The position numbers were made by a program, and so were the translations under genes. A stretch of DNA of 64,000 nucleotides from Apostichopus japonicus (lineage: Eukaryota; Echinodermata; Holothuroidea; Aspidochirotida; Stichopodidae), in assembly GCF_037975245.1 (NCBI RefSeq), contig NC_092579.1, forward strand, positions 4,798,001-4,862,000, given 5' to 3'. Below are positions 1-12,290 of this stretch, in pieces (the first letter of the stretch is position 1; every line of letters starts with the position of its first letter). The notes below the pieces were generated by a model. It had not been told where the DNA came from and made no database searches. It saw only the letters and a program-made list of their open reading frames with translations.

Positions 1-142
1 ACAGTCTTGTTCAGGGCCAAGGCCTTCTCACACGAGTTTACAACTTAACCCTGGTCATTGGTAACTTGTCACACCTACTGTACACGCCAAAGTGTGCACA
101 ATTCAATTAATCTCTACTGGGGCACCACAGTGCACCACAACC

Positions 143-361
143 ATGTGTCCCCCGGGGACTTCCCATAGGGTGCAGCCACAAACCGGCGCACACAACTATA
201 TTTACAAGTTACCTCGCAAGTCCCCATTTATACACCTGGGTGAAGAGAGGCAATGGAGATAAAGCCCCTTGCCCAAGGACACAACGCAATGATCTGGCCA
301 GGGCTCGAACCTGTAATCCTTAGATCACAAGTCCACTGCCTTAACCACTTGACCAACCACA
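143..361 (-). repeat. tRNA-derived SINE (minus strand)
   Basis: Read on the minus strand, this begins with a tRNA-like head at about 361-296. It has an A-box-like segment (GTCAAGTGGTTAAGGC) and a good B box (GGTTCGAGCCC). The body contains CCTTGGGCAAGGGGCTTTA and CACCCAGGTGTATAAATGGG, which I recall as a conserved central part of tRNA-SINEs in many marine invertebrates. The 3' limit is uncertain. It lies upstream of the first visible CDR2-like exon, so it is probably intronic. Confidence 0.7.
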
Positions 362-525
362 ACTTTTGGATAGTCTTGGAAAGAGGCTATCAAATTTGGT
401 GAGGAGGTCTAGGCACTGCTACTGTACAGGGTAAGTCTGTAAAAGATAATTGGTTGCTAAAATCTTTCACTTTTGCATAGTTATAAACATTAGGATATTT
501 CTTTGTCTTTTCTTTTGTGCTTTAG

Positions 526-1944
526 TACTTGGAGAAACAGCTTCAGGTCTTAAGAGATGTCACAGAGACAAAAGCCAAAATTTACGAGGAACTTGACGTT
601 ACCTCTCAGGAACTGGAGAAGACTAACGATAATTTGAATCATGAATTGCGCACTGCACAACAGAGGATTACAAGGTAAATTATACTGTACCTACAGTATT
701 GCTGCATGCTGTCCATTCTACAAGTAATTGTCATGTTGTGTTTCACATTCAGCTGTTTAGTTTATCTACAAAAGGTATTTACTCTAGGATCTTATTGGTT
801 ATCAAGTGATTCCAGACAAAAAACCAGCTGATTGTATCAGTTTATTTCAGACGGGAACATTTCACAAAATGTCTACCAAAGAAAGTTCTAGAATAATACT
901 GGACCGACATATGATGGAAAGCGCACAATTTGAAGTTTTAATAATTAATTACAGTACAGTCACCTGCTTCCAGTTTATTCTGTATTCATTTACTGTAAAG
1001 TTCAGTTCCAGGTACTCAACTGACTGACTGTGTACAGGGTAGCATTTATGTTCATTTCTTCATTCCACGGTTTGCTTCACAGTTTATCCGAAACTATCGA
1101 ACAACTTGAAGCAAAAGTGGTCGACCAACAGCAGCAAGCTGATCAGCTCAGGAAAGCCGAGAGAGGGCGCCTGGTCGAAGGTCGCAAACAGACCCGAATC
1201 CTTGAAACACTGGTGAACTTTTCCCACGGAGGGTTCCAGCTGAGGCGAGCTCACAGCTTCGACCTCGGCAAGAGCAGCCTGGAGTCGGCCTACGAAGAAG
1301 AGATGACGACTCTGCACATGAACGTGAGGAACTTGAAGAGATTGGTCGCGAACAAGGAGAAACGAGAAGGGGAGATGGAGACGGAGATTGCGGTGCTATT
1401 GAAGGAGAAGCAGGGTCTGGAGAGAGGGCTGAGGGAGCTGAGCGTCAGGGCGAAAGTGAACGACATCAAGAGAGATCATCTCTCGCTGGACGGTCAAAAC
1501 TTCCAGATTTGTCATTTCTGCGACGGTGTCATTCATTCATCCGAAGAGGAAGAGACGGGGCCGGTTCCGAGGCTCCTCTCCTCCTCGACGACGGGTATGC
1601 CTATGGATAAGGAGATCTCCATCCTCAGCGAGATCGACTCTCAGTATAAAATGTTGATGGAGAAATACAAGACTCTTCTGGAACACAGCAGAACCCCAGA
1701 GGGCAAATGCCAGCGTTCCGGCAGTCTGAGACGGAAAACGGACAACGCCGTGCAAACGCCCGAGAAGGCCCCCCCACCGACCGATCTTCCACAACTCAAG
1801 GGCAAAGCACATCCGGTGAACTCTCATTTCGAGAACAGTCCTCCGGAGTATCGGAAAATATTTGAAGAAATCTTTCAAATATTGGAGAATGTGAAGAAGC
1901 CTCACATCTTTACGGAGAACGGCTCAGGTAAGAGTTCAGACTGA
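526..1944 (+). CDS. CDR2-like: CDR2/CDR2L-like coiled-coil protein, 3' part (partial at left edge)
   Basis: Two coding exons are visible: 526-674 (acceptor ctttag, donor AG|GTAAAT, phase 2) and 1083-1944 (acceptor cttcacag, TGA at 1942-1944). The reading frame continues across the join. The first exon encodes a coiled-coil stretch with KIYEELDVTSQELEKTN, close to KVYEQLDVTARELEETN of vertebrate CDR2. The second starts SLSETIEQLE, has EIDSQYKMLMEKYKTLLE, and ends PPEYRKIFEEIFQILENVKK. Vertebrate CDR2/CDR2L share these blocks in the same order, including the C-terminal PPEYK-LFKEIF block. The family is cytoplasmic; CDR2 has been reported to bind c-Myc and is a paraneoplastic antigen. The N-terminal exons lie outside the window. 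A Cys/His patch (CHFCDG) is present in the middle. I am sure of the family; I cannot split CDR2 from CDR2L, and a single pre-duplication orthologue is likely. Confidence 0.93.
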
Positions 1945-1962
1945 TGGCGGAAAGGTGAGTTT
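1921..1962 (+). promoter_or_regulatory. Two alternative splice donors around the CDR2-like stop codon
   Basis: A donor CAG|GTAAGA at 1927 lies inside the last codons. A second donor AAAG|GTGAGT at 1954 lies 10 nt past the TGA. The first would replace the final KSSD tail; the second would leave the stop intact and put an intron in the 3' UTR. Both are good matches to consensus. Confidence 0.45.
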
Positions 1963-3468
1963 ACTGGCGATTCAGTGGACTTACCTGACGTCACAGGAGA
2001 AATACGCACACCGGCGAAGAAATGGCAGTTTCACTCAAACGGCAGTTAATTTTGGATAGGGCTCTTAAGAGTCCAAACTAATTGTGGAACATGTACGGTT
2101 AAATTTAGTAACAAGTTAAGTCGTAAATTTGAATGGTACACTGCAAACTAATTCCAAAGTTTATAACGTTGTTTTAGTTATGTATCCATGGAGATTAATT
2201 CACCAATGTCTAAACACCTAGTATTATGAAGCTGAAGCTACTTGAGTAAATCTTACTGATACTGTGTCAGTCTGTGTGTAGTTGGTATCTTAACCTCTAT
2301 CCTCAGAGATGTGTTTCAGGTGTTAATCAGTGATGTGTGTGTGTATGTGGTATGATTTTATGAAGTATTTGTTTTAGCTTTCTCTGGTTCAGACTTTCCA
2401 GAGTCGCCCGATAATATTTGCTGATAACCAGCAGTAATACTAAGCTTTGTGTTAGGTACGGAACTCATGCCAATTCCTTGACTGAAGATTGTTAACCAAC
2501 GGCTAACCAAGTTCTCAATGGCTACTGGCAGAAAATTGCCAGTGCTTTTCCCCCCCCCCCCCACTGGGAAACAAAAAACTTCAGAAGCATCTTGCCAGTA
2601 AATAGCCTGAATTTATAGGTCTTGTTTGGGTGTATGGTAATAACTGTTATTTTCGTTTGTCTAATTCTCTAGCACAATCTAGCCAGACATTCAAATTGAA
2701 TGGCAAATGTGGATGAACAGAGAGCACAACGAGGCTGACATATATTTTTTTTTTTAACTTTTGTTTAATTTTTAACATCCTAAACATGACATTAGAAATG
2801 TTTATAAATTGAACTGTATATAGAGAGGTGTGTACTAAAACTACAGTAAGTGCAGAGCAAGTGCTTTTAATCTGCAAAATGTGATTTTTGTCCCACAATT
2901 AATTACTTTATATATGTCTGTTGTATGATATGTCCTGAAAAGCCTTTATTTCATTGAGCTACTAAAAAAAAAAAACATGCTTGTTTTCTTTCAAAATCAC
3001 AAAAAATGTAAAGAGATTTATTGCCATCAATTTTTAAAATCAAGTCAGAGTTTTAATCCTTGTAATTAATTAATAAATGGTGCATAATCTTACTAATTCT
3101 TTCTCCAATATTAGAGAGAGGGTTGTGCTAACATTCCTTTTATAATTAGTGAACTCAGGAATTTATGATTTCTGGCAATTTTACCAATGTTACAAGATTG
3201 GCGACCTGAGAAGAGCTCTTTGAAATCCAAGGAATGAAGATTTCTATTTGGTAGGAGTTGAGATTTGAGTCATATATCTAACTTAAATTTTGAAAGTAGA
3301 AGCATACTTTTCTGGGTTTTTTTTTCTTCTCTAGGATAGAATAAACTATTAACAAACTGCTTATCTACTGCAGAAAGGCATGTGTAGGTTTGGCTGTGAA
3401 GAAAGATCCTGCTAGGATCGAAATGTGAGGTTTCCTGCTAACATACACATATTTTTTTTCGAGATTAG

Positions 3469-3524
3469 GGAGCGTGTGAATGAAGAAACAGCTGAACAGC
3501 TCAATCGTCTGTCTTCATTGGACA
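3469..3524 (+). other. Possible downstream exon of the CDR2-like gene
   Basis: An acceptor-like ttttttttcgagattag is followed by an open stretch with the sense ERVNEETAEQLNRL and then ACAG|GTACTG. Its open frame needs entry phase 2, but the 1927 donor leaves phase 1, which would give GSV and stop. It is therefore either 3' UTR sequence or an exon joined from a donor I do not see. Confidence 0.25.
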
Positions 3525-3949
3525 GGTACTGATAAAAAGTTGAATTGTTTCTAGAAAGCTTGGAATTTGTGTAACAGCTTGGTGTGCTTTAAAACAGTAC
3601 AAGCATGAGGTCGGCATTAACTGTTTGAAGGGTCCTAAGTTATAATGGCATTACTAAATGACATCATGGTGAATGACTGATTTGTAAAGTGACTAGTATT
3701 AAGTAGGAACTGAAGTCAGACAAGTTCTGTATCATTTATTCTTATGGATAAAGTGATGTAGTATTGACTTCTGGGGTTCTCATTACACAAATGGAATTGA
3801 AAGATGAAACATCAGCATGTTTCGTACTATGACCCCTCGCCTTTTACTTTGAGTCTTGAGAAGTTTCTGACATTAAGATGATCTCATCGTTTCATTCTGT
3901 CTGAGAGATTTCTTCAGGAATTCTTGGTCTGTGTGAACCCAGCACAATA

Positions 3950-4110
3950 CATGTATAATATATATTTATTTAGATGTAGATATATATATATCTATCTATC
4001 TATGTATAATATATATAATATATATTTATATCTATGTATAATATATATTTATATCTATGTAGATATATAGCTATCTATCTATTTATAATGTATATATATA
4101 TATAATTTAC
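3950..4110. repeat. AT-rich microsatellite (TATATC/TATCTA)
   Basis: Interrupted runs of ATATAT and TATCTATC with two near-copies of a unit containing TATATTTATATCTATGTATA. Confidence 0.8.
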
Positions 4111-7100
4111 TTTTGTGTACCTTGTATGCTACTTGCATTAGTATGTAGAGACCAAGCTGTGTTACTGTAAATTATTATCTGATTCCTTAGATGAGTCCTT
4201 CATTCAATGCTCTGTGTTATTTAATATTGCTTACTGTAGGTGTCCATGTGTGAGTTAAGCCACACAGAACTTACAGAGTATTACTTCCTGTTATATAGCT
4301 AATGCGATCGATTTGCAATGTGTTAGTATTAAAATTCACTCCATTTAGAAACAGACGTAGTCATCCCAGGGTTCTGTAAATGTGGTGACCATGTTATACT
4401 TGATAAGACTGCAAAGATGTTGAATCCATTGCACATTTATAACAAGTCTTGCTGTTTTATTGAGGTATTCCTATATACTGTATAGCTATTTTGCAATATC
4501 CTGTATTTTCAGTGTCAACACTGTTAGTGTTCTACTTATATGGAATGGAAAGCCAAAAGAAAGTAAAAAAGTTGTTTCAGATCCTAGTAGCATTATGACA
4601 TCACAGATTTACAAAATGACAGCTTCCAATCAAGATTTTTCAACTAATGTATCTCTTACATAAATGGAATAAGATTTTTCTTAGCTTTTTTGGGGGGGCA
4701 GGAGGGGGGGCAGGAGGGGTTGGAGATATTCTTTGCAAAGATCTCTGTCAGATAGGCCAAAGATTATGGGTAAGGTATGTGTCCTCTTAATATCCTTTAT
4801 TGAGTGAGGTAATGGACTTGACCAATCACATCATATCCACTTCCAATGATCTTACTTATTTGAAAAGCTAAATTGTAGGAATGATGGTTGATAAGTCAGA
4901 ACTTGTTACGGTGTCGTTATTATTTACTATTCCTTGTAATCTATACTTAGCTTTGATTACTCAAAAAGTTCAAAGATATTTTACTCTTACAAGAGGCCGT
5001 GTCTTCAGTGGGATTTCATATCCAAGGCTGTTCTTGATCGCCGCGTGGTATCATAGCATTGTCCACAATGGTCAGTTTTATTTGAACATCGTATAATGGA
5101 ACACACAAAGTACTTTCCACATTACTTGCTCTTTAACATGCTCACGTGCTGCTGTTTGTAAGTAATTTGTTATAAGCCAATTTGCACCAAAGGTAATAAC
5201 TTTACTTTTTGGACCTGACTTACATGTACCCTCACAACATCTGCACACTCCCTTCTATAGTATCTACTGTAGAATGACCTGGTAACCTTTGACCTTTGGT
5301 AAGTTTTTGAACATATGGGGACTCAATGGACAGTGAATTAGCTGATTTGGATTACAGCTTGCTTCCCTCTGCTATGTGCAAGTTAAGTGTAGCATATGTT
5401 ACATCAACACAGTGCTTCCTTAATTGACTTATTATGTTGGATAACTGGAGCATTTCTTACTTTCATAGGTCCATTACGTTTATGTCTTCCTTTGGTACCC
5501 TTGTGTGCCTTCTATGAAATCTTCTGCAGCATTAAATATTTACGCATGAATGTGTGTATGTATGTATGTGTGTATATGAATGAGTGTGTGTACTGTGCAA
5601 AGCATCCATGACTAAGTTTACACTGCAGCAGTTATAATGAAGCCTAAAATATTGTAAAAAAAAAAAGAGGGTGGGGGGGGTGGGGAGGGAACGTTAGTAG
5701 AAACCACAGAAATAGTTTGATGTTTATTCACTGTCCATCCTATCTTGATGTTCGGGTTGGGGCGCTGTAGCAATGAATTAGTTCATCATGCAACTCTTGC
5801 CATCATCTATCATGCCTTTTATAAATACTACATGGAGGTGCATCTCTACTACTACTGCTGTGTTTTGCTATAGTATTGAATCTATAGGGGGGAGAAAAAA
5901 CAAACAAGTTATTTCATCTTAAACTTTCCCACACAAACCGACCATTGTTTAATTGTAGACATTGATTTGGGATACTGTAGTAGGTAGACAAAGTTAAAGG
6001 AATGAATGGTAAGGGCAACTGTTTTATTTTTTTTCATTTTTCTTGATTTTTTATAGTTTTTAAGATTAAGTAATTTAATCATAAATGAGTTTACTGTTTT
6101 GCTGCTTTTGAAGGTACTGATAACTTGCTATCGTGTCTTGCTCTTATAATGTGGAACTGACACTAATTAAATTTAATTGAACCTGTGAATGCTATTTCAT
6201 GCTACTGAATATATGTGCTTTCTTTGGATGCTTTCTTCTTTTATTAATTATTAATTTCTATTAATTATTAAATTCTTGTCTATTCTTTGGCATGATAGCT
6301 CACTGTGCATCATGTAATAGTTTGTGTGCAATATCACTGTTACACTGACTGTACTTGCTTTCTATGTCTGTTTTGACATTCATGTCACAGATAATTGCCC
6401 TGGACTGTCAGTCTTTCCTTTTGATCTTCTTGTATTTTTTTCTTTTTTTTGAGGGGGGGGGGGCATATTTCTGATCTGGTTTGGTATGATCTGAGTACAA
6501 GAAGAAAAACAACATGAGGATCAGACAAGATTTACTATTTGATCATCAACAAAGATGATTGTTATACTAGACCATCTCTTTAGGTTTTCATGTGTTGCTG
6601 GTGAACTCTGGTAGTTTTCTGATCTTGGTATTGTATAGTAGCAGTGTACTGTATAATTGCATATATATGCTGCCTATTCTGTACAGTATGCAATTACCAG
6701 AAAGGGAACTGTTGAAGATTACTTGAAAGCACTGATTCTTAGGCAATAATTATTGTTAAATTATTTGTACTTTGTGACAAAATGCCTTTAAAGTGTATAT
6801 TTTGGAATGTGTGTTTCTATCTGTTTGGAAAGGTTTAATGTTAAATTTTGTATATGTTAGAAATATCTCAATACAGGGTGGTACAAACAGTATGATGCCA
6901 AATTGAAATCATATCTGTCTGTACAAGAATTTGAACACAGAGGACCAGTCATTGAGGCTTACTACAAAAATGTATCCATTTTATGATCTTTTTTATACAA
7001 AATGTTCATTTATCTGTTCATTAACTGCAACAGTTTGCATTCAAGCTAGTCGCTTTAAAAAACTTGGCAACTATAACTCTTGGTATCACTGAGTTACCTT

Positions 7101-7139
7101 AATTTTATGTTGTGTATATGTTAAGTGTGAGTGGAGGTA

Positions 7140-7950
7140 TTGTTTGAATGTTAAATTTGAATATTTAGCAGGTAAGTTTGAATACAAAGGTAGCTTGTAA
7201 TCAGTGGAAAGTTAACCTTGTTCAACACTTAAGTGTAAAGTCACTTTTGATTATTAAAGTTGAAATTTCTAGATACAAGTTTAAATCAGAGGTCATTTGA
7301 AATCAGGGGGAAAGTTAACATTTTGTTTTATATATTCAACGCTTGAACGTGAGGTAATATGTAACTTTGATGATAGTGATGTGGAAGTAGACATTTCAGA
7401 ATTATATGCTTGAAGATATAAAAACTTGGCTTCTTTAGAAAGTTAACTTTCTAAGTTATTGTTGTATGACAGTGAGTGTAAGGGTAAGTCTTGCTGTTAC
7501 TCTAAGTTTGAAGAACTCTCAATACCAATGTAACGTTAAACTTACATTGAAGTGTTATGGTAATTTTTCTCATGTTTAAAGTGCAATTGCAGGCTGCACA
7601 GAAAGTGCAATTGCAGGCTGCACAGCATTAGTTCTGGCATCCTTTGAAAGTCAATTTTGTATAAAGTTGAGTGATATAATTTGAGATAATTATGTTAAAG
7701 TTGACTTTTAAATATCTAAGTTTGAAGATACAGAAGCTTGTGGCATCCTTGGAAAGTTAATTGGTATAAAGTTGAGTGTGACATAACTTATAATGTTTAA
7801 AGTTTCTGGCATTTCAGCATCTACTGTCTAAGTTTGAACTTAAGTAAAGCTGGGTCTTCTTGAACAGTTAAGTTTACAATATAAAGTCTCAAAATAAGGT
7901 AACTTACAATAAACTTGTTTTAAACTTATAATTTTGGCGAACATAATGGG
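7140..7950. repeat. Degenerate tandem repeat, period about 130-150 bp
   Basis: The words TAAGTTTGAA, AAAGTTAA and TGGCATCCTTTGAAAGT recur in the same order several times, for example near 7440, 7625, 7720 and 7830. This looks like an old, decayed tandem array. Within it, 7578-7601 and 7602-7625 are a perfect 24-bp direct duplication, so recent slippage continues. Period and limits are by eye. Confidence 0.45.
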
Positions 7951-9124
7951 TAAGTTTGTAGTTTTATTAAAGTAATCATAATAGAATACTTGTATAGACT
8001 TAAGATAACGTAAAGGTGTTAATATTTAATTTTTAAATTTTAATAAAGATTGAAGCTTGTATAAGTCTCTTTAGTATTTTGTTGTCCATAATCCATTTGC
8101 TAAAATACTGGAGAAAAATGGAGGTGTAATCTTGCCAGGTTGAAAGGAACGTTCTATTTTTAATACAAATTCAAATCAAGTCATTAAATTAAATGTTAAT
8201 AGTTGCAATAAAGGTTACCAAACTGCTTTTACTCGAATGGTCTGTATAAAAAAAATTATTGTTGTGTGAATTAGTGTGGAGTATGTATGTATTATTTTAA
8301 GTTATTGTGTTATGGAGATGTTTATACTGGTTGTACTTAAAAATATGATAGAAAGTTTAAGATAAATGGAAGGCTCATCTTTAGAGTAGTTAAATGCCAA
8401 AATTAAATTTCTGTAAGATAATCTGAGTGGTGTGACGTTAAGCCTTAAAGTATTAAGAAAGAAGATAGCTCACTTTCTGCCACAGCAGGGTCCATTTGGA
8501 AGTACATCCAATTAAATAGGAGACCGCACTGGGTATCAATTTTAATTAGTCAAAATGAAGTGTGCTGCTAGTAATGTCAAAGGTACTTGTAGGCCACCTA
8601 TGGTTAAAGGGATATCATGTTAATTTTAGTGAGTGTACTGTTCACCTACACTGACTCTATTTCAGCTTATAACATGAATGTTATCACTTAATAATCATGA
8701 TTTAATTAGGAAATTTGAAAACCAAAATTGCGTCTTTTGTGTTTGATCCTTAGGAATAGAAGTGGATATCAAACTGTTGAGTTGTGTCATCAAAGTAAAT
8801 AATAGTGCTTTTATGATTTTGTTCATTTTCATGGCGATGGTATCATATTTTAACCTTTTTGCTCTATTTTTAGCAAAACGATAACATTAACCTTTTATTC
8901 ATCACAAATGATGTGAATCACTATTTAGATGTTAATTAATGTTTACCAAAATTTGGGATTAAGAAGAAAACATCCTTGCTAGACGGCGGTTTTTATATTC
9001 AGTAATGCTGATAACCTTTTAATCTCCATATAGAAATGTCTAATACTCTTATTGTTTTAAATCATCTGCTCTGCAAGCTAATCCATTTTTATTGATTATT
9101 TATTCTTTTTCATCAAAGTGTGTA

Positions 9125-9285
9125 ATAAATCTTCTTTAAGCAGCTCCATTATCCTATAATTATAGTCTCGATGTAGGGAGACGGGGAGGGGGGTTCTAAT
9201 AGATCTTCTCTAAGCAGCTCCTTATCATTATCGTATAATAACAGTCTCGATGTAGGGAGATAAGGAGAGGGGGGGGGAGGTTGCG
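9125..9285. repeat. Tandem duplication, about 80 bp x 2
   Basis: Two units each contain ATCTTCT(T/C)TAAGCAGCTCC, a cTATAAT-like stretch and AGTCTCGATGTAGGGAGA, each followed by a G-run. They differ by a few bases and small indels. Confidence 0.75.
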
Positions 9286-10685
9286 AGTGGATCAAGTTAT
9301 TTTTGGTTTTCAGCTCCTGCATCTGATCTTGGCTGACTTTTCTTATGAAGCTTCTCTTTGTCAAGAAAAGAGAGAAAAAAACATGTCATTTGAAATGAAG
9401 GACAATTTTATGGGATTAAATTTTGCCAATATTAATTATACCAATCATACCCTTTGGTTATTGGCTAAGATCATGTGTAGTATCTGTTCTTCTTCAGATA
9501 CACAATGGGTCGCTCACACATGGCTTTAACCAAGATCAGCAGTAGTATCTATTTCATTTCCGCTGTGTTACCGCACTAGACGTAACACCATCCTGATCTC
9601 ACAGGTTACATTATCGATAGAAGGGGGGGGGGGGGGGTCTTCCTCGTCCAAACAGCACATACAAGAGTAGAACATGATAAAATATTCAGTGATGATTTTA
9701 CTTTCCTATTTTGGCAATGATGCTATTTTTGCATATCTTTAAAATGATTGATTGTAACTTGGTGCTAACTGTCGACCTTATATATATATCGTTGTAAATC
9801 ATTTATGAAGCAGTTTATTGCTATTTATACAACTGTCCTGAATCTTCCAACTCATTTACATAAATCCCTCCTGAGAGGTGTTTTAAGGTTACGTGTTGTG
9901 TATTTTGCCAATTTTGTCCAAGTTAGCGTGCCATATTACAGTAGGCCATTTATTTAGTGTATTTAGTGTAGTCTCGCCTGTCGTCAGTATTACTGTATAC
10001 TTTCGAGATATTATATTTATTTTTTGTACATGTATGTTGCTCTTGTCCTGTTGTTTGCGTTTTGTTACCATTAATTTATTCGAAATCATACATGATTGTT
10101 ATTTTGTTTTGTGCTGTCTTTCGTTTAGATTTCATTAATTTGGCTAATTGTAACTGTTATGTAATCCCGTAAATGTTGTAAACCACTAATATCATGGGAA
10201 TCAAATCGTTAATCGATCTCTTCAAAAGTATAACAATATATGGTGACGTGTAAGCCTACCTTTGTACGGATTTCACTGCACAACGACATTATAGAATCAC
10301 GTGGAACAGGCCCGGATTCACAAACTGATAAGGTCAGAGGTCGACCTTGTACAGCTGAATGGAGTAACTTGTAACTCTCCATTTTGTGCCGACAACGTAA
10401 GGAATTGTCTTTTGCTACTTTTACACACGTCTTCGTGTTTGGCATTTGCATATATCTCCGTTTCACAGAAATTGTCAACTAGTTAAATGCAAAATGATAT
10501 TTTAAACTACATGTTAATATGACTTATTTCCTACACTGATCACGGCAGACTACTCTCCATCTGGTAGTTTCTATCATCTCAAAAATGTTCAGAAATATAA
10601 AGAATAAATCGTACGTAAACACACTTTTCTCTCTCTTTGTATTAATGTTTTGTTGCCTATGATACATGGGAAGGAGATTAGTCTG

Positions 10686-11365
10686 TGCACTGATGAAAAC
10701 TACCATATCATGTTAACTACATTGCAGACGTTTTTTTAGCAACCACGAGAATTTGGGGGTGGTGGAGGGCGGTTGCTACCACAATCCCTATTCCATGTTG
10801 CTACGGCCTTAAACTTACGACCAGATGACTGATATAGCCAACCGGGTTGCGGAATGGGATGGAGAAGATTCGGTGCACTGATGGAAATTACCATATCATT
10901 TTTAACTTTACATTGCAGACCAAGGGCGTAGGAACCGGGGGGGGCTGGGGGCCCCCAGTGAAAAATGTGGAGGGGCGGAAGTATCATTCCGCCCCCCCCC
11001 CCGCTCCGCAAGTCAGAAAACCCCTTTTTCATTTCCAAATGAGAAAAAAAATCTCATTTGGAGCACCAAATTGCATCTAAGGCCAGGTGAAAATACAAAA
11101 TTAAGTTTACAAAATGGAGTGGGTGTTGAAGTGTGCTATATTGCACCAAATTGCATCTGAGGCCACCTGGAAATGCAAAAAATTCCCCCAGGCCTGCCAT
11201 CATTCTTCAGCCCCCCCCCCACTCAAAAGTACCTTCCTACGCCACTGTTGCAGACGTTTTATAGCAACTATGAGGATTTTTTTAAGGGAACCTGCCACCA
11301 CCGTCCACCTCTTCCCCCCCACCCCCCTTCTCCGTTGCCATGGCCTTGAAATCACGACCGTATAA
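10686..11365. repeat. Tandem duplication, second unit split by a MITE
   Basis: Unit 1 (from 10686) and unit 2 (from 10873) share GTGCACTGATG, ACCATATCAT, CATTGCAGACGTTTT, an AGCAAC block and a CGACC end. Unit 2 is interrupted at its TTGCAGAC by the 327-bp element at 10921-11247, so the duplication came before that insertion. Confidence 0.65.
10921..11247. mobile_element. hAT-like MITE, 327 bp (family CAAGGGCGTAGGAA)
   Basis: Imperfect terminal inverted repeats: CAAGGGCGTAGGAAC at the left and the complement of CAGTGGCGTAGGAAG at the right. A perfect 8-bp target duplication TTGCAGAC flanks it (10913-10920 and 11248-11255). No coding capacity. The interior has GC homopolymers and a copied word CACCAAATTGCATCT. 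A second copy is at 18464-18838. An 8-bp duplication with CAG/CAA...CTG ends fits the hAT superfamily. Confidence 0.88.
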
Positions 11366-12290
11366 ATGATATTTTGCCCAAAAATTTCTTGCCATACAAT
11401 ATTCACATATAGATAGATTGTTACGTTGATGGTTAATCTCAAAATATTTTGAGATTCATGACTCCTATATTCCTACACACTGAAACGAAGCAAGCACACG
11501 CGCGCGTCTGAAGACTACAGTTTTGACGATGTGATTTATTGCACCGCGTTCTTAAACACTTCATCATGAAGCCAACTTGCGCACTGGTATGCATTTCACT
11601 TTGACTGTTGTTCGTTTCGTGATTTTTTTATATGTATTTTTTTTTTCGTTTTTTCGATTCGTGAAACTGCTTTGCCAAATTTCTAAGATGGAGGCCAATT
11701 TTTTTTTTTTTCGTAGTAGTAATACAAAATAGGAACCAGGAGGGTATGATTACATAAGAACTCTGCACAATATTAATGTTAATTTGGAGTTAATGACAGG
11801 GTTTCTAACAAGTTATTAAGGTGTAGAAAAGAATGGATGGAGAATCACTCCAGAATATCCCAATGTATTTGCAATTACGATGTAGTACCTTATCTGTTAT
11901 GCATAAAAAATATTCCTACTTGACGATTTAAAAGTACATTAAGGCTTCACTTTCAGTATGAAGTTAAGTATATCTAGTGCCTTGTGGGCTGTAACATATC
12001 TCTGAATATACGGTACCGGTGCGCGCATCACGTGTTTGTCAGTTCGTATTGTTACGCGTAACGGAACATAATGATATAAGTAGGCAATGTTTGTTTTGCG
12101 TTTAACGTACGACGTAGCTACATGGAATTGTGGTGTTGTTGCAACGCACTGTGTTTACAATTCAGAATATGCATCCTCGCTATAGGCCTAGGAAGTAGAA
12201 GGTTCCCAGGCCTCGTTTCGACTCGCTTCAGGAGATGAAGCATTAGGCTTATCGTCATTTGTTACTCTCGTATCTGACGATTAACCGAAA

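Larger units (their letters stand above)
1955..10685. other. Intergenic region, no supported gene
   Basis: About 8.7 kb of AT-rich DNA with homopolymer runs (poly-C at about 2550, poly-G at about 6455 and 9620). All open frames are short (under 90 codons), lack splice context and show no family resemblance. It probably contains the 3' UTR and 3' flank of the CDR2-like gene and the upstream region of the next gene. Separate repeat entries cover what structure I see. Confidence 0.7.

Noticed and set aside
806-1082. 73-codon plus-strand frame at 806-1027 and the first part of the frame starting at 1030
   Set aside because: These lie in the intron between the two CDR2-like exons; the acceptor at 1082 and matching phases define the real exon start.
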